Below are positions 19,421 through 26,676 of a DNA stretch of 64,000 nucleotides, in pieces. The notes beneath the pieces were generated by a model. That model did no database searches and was not told where the DNA came from. It saw only the letters and a list, made by a program, of their open reading frames with translations. Position 1 is the stretch's first letter; each line of letters opens with the position of its first letter. A program made the translations under genes and the position numbers. The stretch comes from Comamonadaceae bacterium (GTDB lineage: Bacteria; Pseudomonadota; Gammaproteobacteria; Burkholderiales; Burkholderiaceae_C): positions 186,001-250,000 of the forward strand of contig CANFOS010000002.1 in the NCBI GenBank assembly GCA_947448735.1, given 5' to 3'.

Positions 19421-19436
19421 AACTAGTTCGTACATT
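19421..19436 (+). promoter_or_regulatory. Candidate TetR operator upstream of TRAP operon
   Basis: AACTAGTTCGTACATT contains the palindrome AACTAGTT and matches the motif next to the tetR promoter (18648-18663) at 11 of 16 positions. It lies 31 bases before the small-permease ATG. The assignment to the neighbouring TetR protein is inference. Confidence 0.35.
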
Positions 19437-19466
19437 ATGGAAGGTGCTGAAATTAAGGATTTGCAG

Positions 19467-19994
19467 ATGACCCGTTTCTTCGACATCACGTGTAAGGCCA
19501 TCGAGTACTTGATCGCTGCATTCATGGCTGCCATGGTGGTTTTGGTATTTGGCAATGTGTTGTTGCGCTACGGATTTAACTCAGGCATTACCTTGTCTGA
19601 AGAGTTGTCACGCTGGTTGTTTGTGTGGATGACATTTTTAGGCGCCATTCTGGCGCTTCGCTCGCACGAGCATTTAGGTACAGACATGTTGATTGGACGA
19701 CTTGGGCCCTTCGGTAAAAAAATCTGCATGGGTTTGTCTCAATTGCTAATGATGCTGTGCTGCGGTTTGCTGTTCAAGGGCGCCTACGAGCAAGCCATCA
19801 TCAATTGGACCAGCACCAGCGCGGTCATGGAGGTGTCTCTCAGCTGGGTTTACTTTCCCGGAATCATTTTTGCGGTAATGGGTGGCTTGTTGATCGCACT
19901 TGACTTCATCAGTTTGATCACTGGCCAAATAAAAGATGAGGATCTGATGATGTTCCAAGAATCTGAAGAAGCCCCTCACGGCGACGCCCGCTAA
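19467..19994 (+). CDS. TRAP transporter small permease (DctQ type)
   Basis: About 175 residues from the ATG at 19467, which has AAGGA nine bases upstream; the ATG at 19437 lacks a ribosome site. Four hydrophobic helices are visible, with the DctQ-type ELSRWLFVWMTFLGA motif between helices 2 and 3. The protein is the small membrane subunit of a tripartite ATP-independent periplasmic transporter, working with the large permease and the binding protein encoded next. The base composition is lower in GC than in genes before 18391. Confidence 0.9.
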   Translation: MTRFFDITCKAIEYLIAAFMAAMVVLVFGNVLLRYGFNSGITLSEELSRWLFVWMTFLGAILALRSHEHLGTDMLIGRLGPFGKKICMGLSQLLMMLCCGLLFKGAYEQAIINWTSTSAVMEVSLSWVYFPGIIFAVMGGLLIALDFISLITGQIKDEDLMMFQESEEAPHGDAR

Positions 19995-20016
19995 ACAAGA
20001 CCACAGAGAATTTCTA

Positions 20017-21294
20017 ATGACCATCGCTGTATTCGTATTTTCTTTATTGGGTGCAATGGCCCTGGGCGTGCCCATCGCTTTTTCATTGCTCATTTGTGGT
20101 GTGGCCTTGATGGTTCACCTGAACATGTTCGATGCGCAAATATTGGCGCAAAACCTCATAGAAGGCTCCAACAGCTTCCCACTCCTGGCTGTGCCATTCT
20201 TCATGCTGGCAGGTGAAATCATGAATGCAGGCGGTTTGTCGCGCCGTATCGTGAACTTTGCCATGGCCTGTGTGGGTCACATCAAAGGTGGCTTGGGTTA
20301 CGTGACCATCATGGCTGCCGTGATCATGGCCGCATTATCTGGTTCTGCTGTTGCTGACGCCGCGGCGTTGGCTTCATTGCTCTTGCCCATGATGGTTGCT
20401 GCGGGCCACGATCGAGCCCGATCAGCCGGTTTGATTGCATCTGCTGGCATCATTGCTCCCGTCATTCCACCCAGCATTGGATTCGTTATTTTTGGTGTGG
20501 CTGGTAACGTCTCCATCTCCAAACTTTTCATGGCGGGCATCGTGCCAGGCGTGATGCTGGGCGGTGCGTTGTGGGTGACATGGTGGTGGTTAGCCCGTAG
20601 GGAAGTGGTGAAAGTTCCACCCCGCAAATCCATGGTGGAGATTGGCGTTGCCATGCGTGAAGCCACGTGGGCCTTGGTCATGCCTTTGATCGTCGTCTTT
20701 GGCTTGAAGTTTGGTGTTTTCACGCCCACCGAAGCTGCAGTGGTTGCCGCCATGTACGCATTGTTGATCTCTGTTTTTGTCTACAAAGAACTCAATTTCA
20801 AAACACTGCTCCCCTTGTTTGTGGCGTCGGCAAAAACCAGTGCCATCGTGATGTTCTTGGTGGCTGCCGCCATGGTTTCTGCTTGGTTAATAACAGTAGC
20901 CAATTTGCCCGCACAATTAATTTCATTGCTGCAACCGATGTTGGACAGCCCCCGTTTATTGATGTTGACCATCATGATCATCACCATGGTGGTGGGAACT
21001 GCTCTTGACATGACGCCCACCATTTTGCTGTTAACGCCTGTGCTCATGCCAGTGGTGAAAGCTGCCGGAATTGATCCTGTTTACTTTGGCGTCTTATTCA
21101 TCATCAACAATGCGATCGGTTTGATCACGCCACCGGTGGGGACTGTGCTCAATGCAGTGGCTGGTGTCGGCAAAGTGAGCATGGACGAAGTGACACGGGG
21201 TGTGATGCCTTTCATGGTGGCTCAATTTGCCATCATGTTTGCAATGGTGGCCTGGCCTGCTTTGGTCATGGTTCCAGCTCGTTGGTTCTATTGA
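20017..21294 (+). CDS. TRAP transporter large permease (DctM type)
   Basis: 425 residues with a repeating hydrophobic pattern of about twelve helices. DctM/SiaM markers include ANAGGLSRRIVNFAMACVGHIKGGLGYV-like text at residues 70-95, SGSAVADAAALASLL and IPPSIGFVIFG, plus the C-terminal INNAIGLITPPVGTVLN. This is the sodium-driven transport subunit. It begins 22 bases after the small permease gene. The order Q-M-P (binding protein last) is one of the common TRAP arrangements. Confidence 0.93.
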   Translation: MTIAVFVFSLLGAMALGVPIAFSLLICGVALMVHLNMFDAQILAQNLIEGSNSFPLLAVPFFMLAGEIMNAGGLSRRIVNFAMACVGHIKGGLGYVTIMAAVIMAALSGSAVADAAALASLLLPMMVAAGHDRARSAGLIASAGIIAPVIPPSIGFVIFGVAGNVSISKLFMAGIVPGVMLGGALWVTWWWLARREVVKVPPRKSMVEIGVAMREATWALVMPLIVVFGLKFGVFTPTEAAVVAAMYALLISVFVYKELNFKTLLPLFVASAKTSAIVMFLVAAAMVSAWLITVANLPAQLISLLQPMLDSPRLLMLTIMIITMVVGTALDMTPTILLLTPVLMPVVKAAGIDPVYFGVLFIINNAIGLITPPVGTVLNAVAGVGKVSMDEVTRGVMPFMVAQFAIMFAMVAWPALVMVPARWFY

Positions 21295-21379
21295 GTTTTT
21301 TCTACTGTCCTCACGGGTACGCGAGTCAGTGGATTCCTTGTTTGGCGTACGACCATTAATTTCATCAGGAGACACTGAC

Positions 21380-22375
21380 ATGAGACGCGTTTTTATCAAG
21401 ACTGTTTTGGCCGCTGTGGCCTTGGCTGCCATGGGCTTAGCCTCTGCCCAAGACAAAACCATCAAGTTTGCCAACCAAAATGCAGTGGGCCATCCCGTTG
21501 TATTGGGTATGGAGAAATTCAAAGAAGCGGTTGAGAGCAAGTCGGGCGGCAAGATCAAAGTTAACTTGTTCCCAGGAGGCACCTTGGGCAGCGATCAAGC
21601 CAACGTGGCGGCCGTCCAAGGCGGAGCACTTGAAATGGTGTCTTTGAACTCGGGTATTTTGGCCAGTCAAATCAAAGATTTTGAAGTGTTTGACTTTCCC
21701 TTCATGTTCGCGAATGTGAACGAAGCCGATGCCGTGGTGGATGGTCCTTTGGGTAAAAAGCTGCATGCCAAATTGGCCGACAAAGGCATTGTGGGTTTGG
21801 GTTACTTTGAGCTGGGTTTTCGTAATCTGACCAATGGCAAGCGAGCCATTAACAAGGTGGCAGACATTGAAGGTTTGAAACTACGCGTGATCCCCAACGC
21901 CATCAACGTGGATTGGGTGAAAGCCTTAGGTGCAAATCCAACCCCTCTGCCATTCCCCGAGTTGTATGCCGCCTTGGAGCAGGGCGCAGTGGACGGTCAA
22001 GAAAACCCTGTGGCCACGATCAACTCTGCCAAGTTGTACGAAGTTCAAAAGCATATGGTTTTGAGCAACCACCAATACAACCCACAGTCTGTGTTGATGA
22101 GCAAAAAATTCTGGGACGGTTTGTCGGCTGCTGAAAAGAAAATCATCGAAGAGGCAATGATTGAAGCGACAAAATACCAGCGCATGCAGTCACGCAATTT
22201 GGCTGCCAGCATCACCGACAACTTAAAGAAAAACGGCATGCAAATCACGACATTGCCGGTCTCTGAGATGGCCATTTTGCGCGACAAAATGAAGCCTGTA
22301 ATTGCCAAACACGGGGACGCAATTTCAGCAACTGTCGCAGAGATGCAGGCTGAATTGGCCAAGTTACGCAAGTAA
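21380..22375 (+). CDS. TRAP transporter substrate-binding protein (DctP type)
   Basis: About 331 residues from the ATG at 21380, preceded by AGGAG. A Sec signal peptide ends near GLASAQ. The DctP fold is shown by FANQNAVGHPVVLGMEKF, the FPFMFANVNEADAV block, LKLRVIPNAINVDWVKALG (conserved Arg that binds a carboxylate) and PELYAALEQGAVDGQENPVA. The carboxylate-binding Arg fits a hydroaromatic or aromatic acid ligand, in line with the shikimate-type enzymes downstream; the ligand itself is inference. Confidence 0.92.
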   Translation: MRRVFIKTVLAAVALAAMGLASAQDKTIKFANQNAVGHPVVLGMEKFKEAVESKSGGKIKVNLFPGGTLGSDQANVAAVQGGALEMVSLNSGILASQIKDFEVFDFPFMFANVNEADAVVDGPLGKKLHAKLADKGIVGLGYFELGFRNLTNGKRAINKVADIEGLKLRVIPNAINVDWVKALGANPTPLPFPELYAALEQGAVDGQENPVATINSAKLYEVQKHMVLSNHQYNPQSVLMSKKFWDGLSAAEKKIIEEAMIEATKYQRMQSRNLAASITDNLKKNGMQITTLPVSEMAILRDKMKPVIAKHGDAISATVAEMQAELAKLRK

Positions 22376-22472
22376 TGAAGCCATTGACCGGGGCAATCAA
22401 AAGCCCTTTTTGTCGTTGTATCGCGAAGCCTCTGAAGCTGCCTTGGGGCTTCGCATTTCCTATTTCTTCATG

Positions 22473-23306
22473 ATGAAAATTGATGGTCATACCGAGTTGA
22501 TCTTTCACATTGGCTTTCCGACGCACAGCTTTAAATCACCTTTGATATACAACCCCTATTTTGAAAAAGAGGGCATCAATGCAATGGTGGTTCCGATGGG
22601 TTGTCAAGCAGAGCATTACCCTGCATTTTTAAAGGCGGCATTCCAGTTGACCAATGTTCGCGGCGCCTTGATCACCATGCCTCATAAAGTTACCACGGTG
22701 GGCTTGTTAGACGCTGTCTCACCTGCCGTCAAAGTAACTGGTGCGTGCAATGCGGTGAAACGTGATCGGCAGGGTCGGTTGTTTGGCGACATGTTTGACG
22801 GCGTCGGTTTTGTTCGCGGTGTGAAAAGAAAAGGCTTTGACCTCACTGGCAAGCGTGTCATGGTGGTGGGCACTGGGGGTGTTGGTTCAGCAATTGCCGC
22901 TTCCTTGGCTGCTGAAAAAATCACGGCCATCAGTTTGTTTGACGTCAATTCAGCAGCCTGTAAGGGCTTGGCGCAAAGGCTTGTGAATGAATATCCACAT
23001 ATTCAAGTAAACACTGGTTCAAATGATCCTGATGGACATGACTTGGTAGTGAACGCAACGCCGATGGGCATGAACGAGGGCGACCCTTTGCCTGTGGATG
23101 TTTCCCGCATCGCGCCCGAGACATTTGTGGGAGAGGTGGTCATGAGAAACGAAATGACCGCCTTCCTTTTGGCGGCACAAAAAAAAGGTTGCAGCGTTCA
23201 GACTGGCTCAGACATGTTGTTTGAACAAATCCCTGCTTATTTGGAATTCTTTGGATTCCAAAACACGACCCCTGAAGTGCTAAGAAGCGTGGCGCTTTTG
23301 GGTTGA
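22473..23306 (+). CDS. Shikimate dehydrogenase family protein (probably catabolic)
   Basis: About 277 residues from the ATG at 22473; the start is uncertain because no clear ribosome site precedes 22470 or 22473. The substrate-binding half has GFPTHSFKSPL (the Ser-x-x-Ser pair that holds the carboxylate), LITMPHK (catalytic Lys) and GDMFDGVGF (catalytic Asp). The nucleotide half has the glycine-rich VMVVGTGGVGSAIA. Biosynthetic aroE normally stands apart from transport genes. Here the gene follows a TRAP transporter and precedes a dehydroshikimate-dehydratase-like gene, so oxidation of shikimate or quinate for growth is the better reading. Confidence 0.82.
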   Translation: MKIDGHTELIFHIGFPTHSFKSPLIYNPYFEKEGINAMVVPMGCQAEHYPAFLKAAFQLTNVRGALITMPHKVTTVGLLDAVSPAVKVTGACNAVKRDRQGRLFGDMFDGVGFVRGVKRKGFDLTGKRVMVVGTGGVGSAIAASLAAEKITAISLFDVNSAACKGLAQRLVNEYPHIQVNTGSNDPDGHDLVVNATPMGMNEGDPLPVDVSRIAPETFVGEVVMRNEMTAFLLAAQKKGCSVQTGSDMLFEQIPAYLEFFGFQNTTPEVLRSVALLG

Positions 23307-23327
23307 TGTTGTCAATTGGAGTGAGCT

Positions 23328-24209
23328 ATGAATTTACGCATAACTGACCGAGAAGCTGTGCCGGAAATGCCCAATCGGTTGGGTATTCAAGGCATTGAAT
23401 TCATTGAATATGCGACCAATCGACCGCAGGCCTTGGGGCAGGTTCTGGAGTCTATGGGTTTTAGACCGGTTGCACGCCATCGATCGCGCGAAATCACACT
23501 GTACCGGCAAGGTGGCATGAACTTGGTGGTCAATGCCAACCCCGATGATGCGCGCGTGAGTGCCACTGTCGACGGGCAAGCTGAAATTTCTGCAGTCGCT
23601 TTTCGGGTTCAAGATGCGCTGAAGGCACACACGCGTTGCATTGATTTAGGTGCATGGTCCGTTGAAAGCTCTGCTCAAGCCATGGAGTTGCACATTCCAG
23701 CTATTCATGGCCCTGGCGGCTCCCGCTATTACTTTGTGGATCGGTGGCAAGAGTTTTCTATCTACGACATTGACTTCAAGCCTATTCCCACCGTAGACCA
23801 ACAGCCTGCTGCGGTGGAGCGTATGAGTTACTTTGGCGTGGTTCAGTACATTGGCGCTTCACGCAGCGAAGATTGGCTGGCTTATTACGAACACATGTTT
23901 GACTTCAGTTTCATTCCTGACGAAGAGCGTTTTGGTATTTTGCCAAAGGGGAAATTGATGAAAAGCCCCTGTGGCCAGTTTCTCTGGCAACTTATCGAGC
24001 CCGATCCGTGGATGGAAATCGAAGAAGGACCTGAGTCTCTCAAGCGAATTGGTTTTGGTGTGAAAGATGTTGCGCAAGCCGTCAAAATCTTGAAGGCCAA
24101 TGGCGTCGAATTTGTAGAGTCGAAAGTGTTGCATCCAGAAGACCGAGGTGCATTGACTCGAAGCGTACTTGGCTCAGTGTCTTTTGAGTTGGTTCACCAA
24201 AGCGTCTAA
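23328..24209 (+). CDS. 4-HPPD-like VOC protein (detached C-terminal half of QuiC-type dehydratase)
   Basis: 293 residues made of two VOC half-domains: LGIQGIEFIEYATNRP opens the first and MSYFGVVQYIGA the second, with LKRIGFGVKDVAQAV and the final VSFELVHQ. The layout is that of 4-hydroxyphenylpyruvate dioxygenase. A domain of this type is fused behind the TIM-barrel dehydratase in bacterial QuiC1/QsuB proteins. Here it is a separate gene placed before the barrel gene. The two His positions expected from HPPD (in the DHVV and QHIA blocks) appear as Gly and Arg, while the last Glu is kept, so dioxygenase activity is doubtful. GGAG precedes the ATG. Confidence 0.7.
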   Translation: MNLRITDREAVPEMPNRLGIQGIEFIEYATNRPQALGQVLESMGFRPVARHRSREITLYRQGGMNLVVNANPDDARVSATVDGQAEISAVAFRVQDALKAHTRCIDLGAWSVESSAQAMELHIPAIHGPGGSRYYFVDRWQEFSIYDIDFKPIPTVDQQPAAVERMSYFGVVQYIGASRSEDWLAYYEHMFDFSFIPDEERFGILPKGKLMKSPCGQFLWQLIEPDPWMEIEEGPESLKRIGFGVKDVAQAVKILKANGVEFVESKVLHPEDRGALTRSVLGSVSFELVHQSV

Positions 24210-24218
24210 GGAGTCGCC

Positions 24219-25112
24219 ATGAATTTACTCGACGGCTTTGGCATGGACACCATCACAATGGCGGGCCCCTTGGAGGCTAAGTTAGAGGCCATGAAAAGTG
24301 TGGGTTTTTCACAAGTCATGCTCATGGCGCGTGACTTGGTGGGCCATCCTGGCGGTGTGAAAGCTGCAGTCAAAGCCGTTCAAAGCAGTGGCTTGCGCCC
24401 AACAGGGTTTCAAGTCCTTCGCGATTTCGAAGGTTTGTCGGGCCACTTGCACGGCTATAAGGTCGACATTGCTAAGTCCATGCTGGAAATGTGTGCGGCT
24501 TCTGGTAGCAAAGTGTTGCTGGCTTGTTCTTCAACCTCTAGGCATGCCACAGATGATTTAGGTCTCATTGCCAAAGACTTGAAGAAGCTGGCCATGATGG
24601 CTATTCCTTTCGGTATCAAAGTGGCCTATGAAGGTTTGTCATGGGGCCGCACTGTGAATGAGTTCACTACCAGCTGGGATGTGGTGTGCCGCGCTGATTG
24701 TCCAAACCTGGGTATTGGCATTGATTCCTTTCATATCTTTGCGGCCAAGACACCACTTGATGCTATTGAAGACATCGATCCAGACCGCATTTTTTTAGCG
24801 CAACTGTCTGATTTCATGTGGCATGAAACTCCTTCATTTGAAGAGCGCATGACCACCGCGCGAACTTTTCGCGTGTTTCCAGGAGAGGGCGTGCACAGCG
24901 CTCAGCTGGCCGACTTGGTGCTTCGCCTCGAACGGATTGGCTACCGAGGCGATTACAGCTTTGAAGTGTTTAACGACGATTACCAGCAACTGCCGCTTGA
25001 AACAGTGGCTAAGCGCGCCCGCAAGAGTGCTGCCTGGCTTCATCAAGATGTGTTGCACCGATCAGCGCCACTACCTGCTTGGGCCAAAGCTTCAAATAAG
25101 GTTGTAAGCTGA
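24219..25112 (+). CDS. Sugar phosphate isomerase/epimerase family; probable 3-dehydroshikimate dehydratase
   Basis: 297 residues, an AP-endonuclease-2-type TIM barrel with AAGGAG before the ATG. The metal site expected for this fold is visible as VAYEGLSWG (Glu), IGIDSFHIF (Asp and His), FLAQLSDFM (Gln) and YSFEVFNDDY (Glu). This set matches the catalytic domain of bacterial QuiC-type 3-dehydroshikimate dehydratases, which convert dehydroshikimate to protocatechuate. Inosose dehydratase or another isomerase of the family is the alternative. The position after a shikimate dehydrogenase homologue supports the dehydratase call. No protocatechuate ring-cleavage genes lie in the window. Confidence 0.72.
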   Translation: MNLLDGFGMDTITMAGPLEAKLEAMKSVGFSQVMLMARDLVGHPGGVKAAVKAVQSSGLRPTGFQVLRDFEGLSGHLHGYKVDIAKSMLEMCAASGSKVLLACSSTSRHATDDLGLIAKDLKKLAMMAIPFGIKVAYEGLSWGRTVNEFTTSWDVVCRADCPNLGIGIDSFHIFAAKTPLDAIEDIDPDRIFLAQLSDFMWHETPSFEERMTTARTFRVFPGEGVHSAQLADLVLRLERIGYRGDYSFEVFNDDYQQLPLETVAKRARKSAAWLHQDVLHRSAPLPAWAKASNKVVS

Positions 25113-25154
25113 GAAGGTGTTTTATTCCGGCCTAAATAGGGTCCAATTCTTTGC

Positions 25155-25295
25155 AGCCAACGCATTGGCACGGTGGAGCCGGTGTTTGCCAACATCAGGC
25201 ACAACAAACGATTGACCCGCTTTAAACACCGTGGGAGCGAGAAGGTCAACACGCAGTGGAATCTGTATTGCATGGTGCACAACATTGAGAAGTGC
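25155..25295 (+). pseudogene. IS1182-like transposase, C-terminal remnant
   Basis: The frame reads SQRIGTVEPVFANIRHNKR and continues into LTRFKHRGSEKVNTQWNLYC and MVHNIEKC. This is the characteristic C-terminal end of IS1182-family transposases, where VEPVFxNIRxNK and QWxLYCxVHNIEK are conserved. Nothing upstream in frame continues the match, and I see no terminal inverted repeats, so only a scar of the element remains. It indicates past insertion and deletion at this junction. Confidence 0.8.
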
Positions 25296-25370
25296 TGCAA
25301 TCGCACCGGACGACAAGAAGCCGGGCTATTGGCGTTCCCGGATGATCAAGGGATAATATGTCAATGGACG

Positions 25371-25437
25371 CGGACTCACAACAGCAAGAGGCGGCTTCGC
25401 CGCGTGTTGGTGTGCGCCCGTCATCTTCACGTTAAAG
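25371..25437 (+). repeat. attC-like site 1 (degenerate, 5' arm unclear)
   Basis: A hairpin with GCGGC-TTC-GCCGC at its tip (25391-25403), CACAAC/GTTG arms outside, and GTTAAAG at 25431-25437 in the place of the conserved 3' core (consensus GTTRRRY; last base off). Bases 25383-25407 match 22 of 25 positions of attC-like site 3, and two of the three differences compensate each other in the stem. No 5' core (RYYYAAC) is found, so this site is probably truncated. Confidence 0.6.
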
Positions 25438-25459
25438 CGCATCAAACCTGTGAACCCCG

Positions 25460-26065
25460 ATGGCCACTAAAGAAGACATTCTTGAGCAACTCGTGGAAGA
25501 GTACCTGCTGCACGACGGCTATTTTGTTCGGCACAACGTAAAGTTTCTTCCGAGGCGAGATCATCCAGATTTCGTCACTAACCAGGACTCCAACCACAGT
25601 GATATCGATGTAATCGGCTATCACCCGACTAGAGTCGGCGCTGAACGTGTCAAAGTGGTAAGTTGCAAGAGTTGGCAAGGCGGCTTCGATGCCTCTTCGG
25701 AGATTCGGAACATTGAACAAAAGAAGGTTGCTAGAGGGCGCGAGGCATGGAAGAGTTTTCGCGAACTGGTAGTGCCGAAGTGGTCTGAAGCGTTTCTGGC
25801 AGCTGTCCAGTCGGCAACTGGCCAACAAGAGTTCACCTACATCACCGCGGTCACCAAATTGGTGGGTAGCAAGAGTCCATGGGAAACGAACCCGGCGTTC
25901 ATTCAGTCTCTTGGTGGAAATCCTATTCGTATCCTCGACCTTCGGGAAATGCTCAACTCCATATCACCGTCACTTAGCACCACACTTGCTGGCACTGAGG
26001 TCGGTCGTATGCTTCAACTCTTTAAGGCCGCAGGCATCAGTATCGAGTCGAAAAATGCGCTCTAA
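25460..26065 (+). CDS. Cassette-borne protein of unknown function, PD-(D/E)XK nuclease-like
   Basis: 201 residues, acidic N-terminal helix then HSDIDVIGYHP (Asp48, Asp50) and VKVVSCKSWQGG (Ser68-Cys69-Lys70). The spacing Asp ... x-C-K resembles the PD-(D/E)XK nuclease core, but Ser stands where Glu or Gln is usual, so activity is uncertain. The rest (KSFRELVVPKWSEAF, TYITAVTKL) is unfamiliar. The gene lies between two attC-like sites and its TAA overlaps the 5' core of the second, the usual anatomy of an integron cassette. Defence or restriction-like functions are common for such cassettes, but I do not assign one. Confidence 0.7.
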   Translation: MATKEDILEQLVEEYLLHDGYFVRHNVKFLPRRDHPDFVTNQDSNHSDIDVIGYHPTRVGAERVKVVSCKSWQGGFDASSEIRNIEQKKVARGREAWKSFRELVVPKWSEAFLAAVQSATGQQEFTYITAVTKLVGSKSPWETNPAFIQSLGGNPIRILDLREMLNSISPSLSTTLAGTEVGRMLQLFKAAGISIESKNAL

Positions 26066-26114
26066 CATTTCGGCCCACGCGGACACTCAGTAGCGGTGGC
26101 CTCAAACGTTAAAC
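26060..26114 (+). repeat. attC-like site 2
   Basis: 55 bases: CTCTAAC at 26060-26066 (5' core, one mismatch to RYYYAAC), inner arms GGCCCAC and GTGGCC that pair with one unpaired base, and GTTAAAC at 26108-26114, a perfect 3' core. The stop codon of the upstream cassette gene is inside the 5' core. The length is near the short end of known attC sites. Confidence 0.75.
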
Positions 26115-26133
26115 CGCTGCTGTTTCTTGTAGC

Positions 26134-26166
26134 TTGACGTGCAGCGAACGATAAATACAATGTATG
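26134..26166 (+). promoter_or_regulatory. brnTA promoter and operator-like palindrome
   Basis: TTGACG at 26134-26139 and TACAAT at 26156-26161, 16 bases apart, form a good sigma-70 promoter inside the cassette. ATACAATGTAT (26155-26165) is a perfect palindrome around the -10, where BrnA, a DNA-binding antitoxin, would be expected to repress. A start seven bases after the -10 would coincide with the brnT ATG, giving a leaderless message. Confidence 0.6.
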
Positions 26167-26167
26167 T

Positions 26168-26455
26168 ATGATCAAGTTCGAATGGGATAAGCCCAAAGCC
26201 ATTGCAAATCTCAAAAAGCATCTGGTGTCTTTTGAAGAAGCGAAAACAATCTTCTTCGATGAATTTGGCGTTCAATTCTTCGACGAGGAACATTCATCCG
26301 ACGAGGAGCGCTTCCTGATGCTTGGCATGAGCTCTGGTGCAAAGCTCCTCATCGTCTGTCATTGCGAGCGGGAACATGGTGCAGTTATTCGCATCATCTC
26401 TGCACGTCAGGCGACCAAGCGCGAAAGCGCGTTTTATCGAGGTGAACAACCATGA
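26168..26455 (+). CDS. brnT: BrnT family toxin
   Basis: 95 residues, typical BrnT length. BrnT is a RelE-fold ribonuclease that blocks translation. Family features are the N-terminal IKFEWDKPKAIANLKKHLVSFEEA, the central FFDEEHSSDEERFLMLGMS and the C-terminal RIISARQATKRE with the catalytic Arg cluster. It is followed by brnA with a 4-base overlap, the standard toxin-first order of this system. It lies within an integron cassette between attC-like sites 2 and 3 with its own promoter, so it is expressed without a cassette-array promoter and may stabilise the array. Confidence 0.93.
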   Translation: MIKFEWDKPKAIANLKKHLVSFEEAKTIFFDEFGVQFFDEEHSSDEERFLMLGMSSGAKLLIVCHCEREHGAVIRIISARQATKRESAFYRGEQP

Positions 26456-26676
26456 AATCAGAGTACGACCTTTCCAAACTGAAGTCGCGCAAGAACCCAT
26501 ATGCGTCTAAGCTAAAGAAGCCTGTGACCATGCGCCTTTCCGAGGACGTTGTGGACTATTTCAAGGCAATGGCCGATGAATCCGGAGTCCCCTATCAAAG
26601 CCTGATCAATTTGTACCTGCGCGACTGTCTTGCCAATAGCCGGAAAGTGCAAATCAACTGGCCACATGCTGCTTAA
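26452..26676 (+). CDS. brnA: BrnA family antitoxin
   Basis: 74 residues. BrnA is a ribbon-helix-helix protein that binds and neutralises BrnT and represses the operon. The segment KKPVTMRLSEDVVDYFKAMA (strand then helix) and GVPYQSLINLYLRDCL is the RHH DNA-binding unit of the family; the basic N-terminus LKSRKNPYASKLK precedes it. The gene overlaps brnT by 4 bases. Its TAA (26674-26676) lies inside GCTTAAC, the 5' core of attC-like site 3. Confidence 0.93.
   Translation: MKSEYDLSKLKSRKNPYASKLKKPVTMRLSEDVVDYFKAMADESGVPYQSLINLYLRDCLANSRKVQINWPHAA

Larger units (their letters stand above)
25113..25459. other. Junction region: transposase remnant followed by degenerate attC
   Basis: 347 bases between the dehydratase-like gene and the first cassette gene. 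It contains no intact gene: a transposase C-terminal relic occupies about 25155-25295 and an attC-like hairpin about 25371-25437. It marks the boundary between the lower-GC catabolic operon and the cassette array. Confidence 0.6.

Noticed and set aside
25321..25360. 5' core of attC-like site 1
   Set aside because: No RYYYAAC heptamer at a suitable distance from the hairpin; the site seems truncated.
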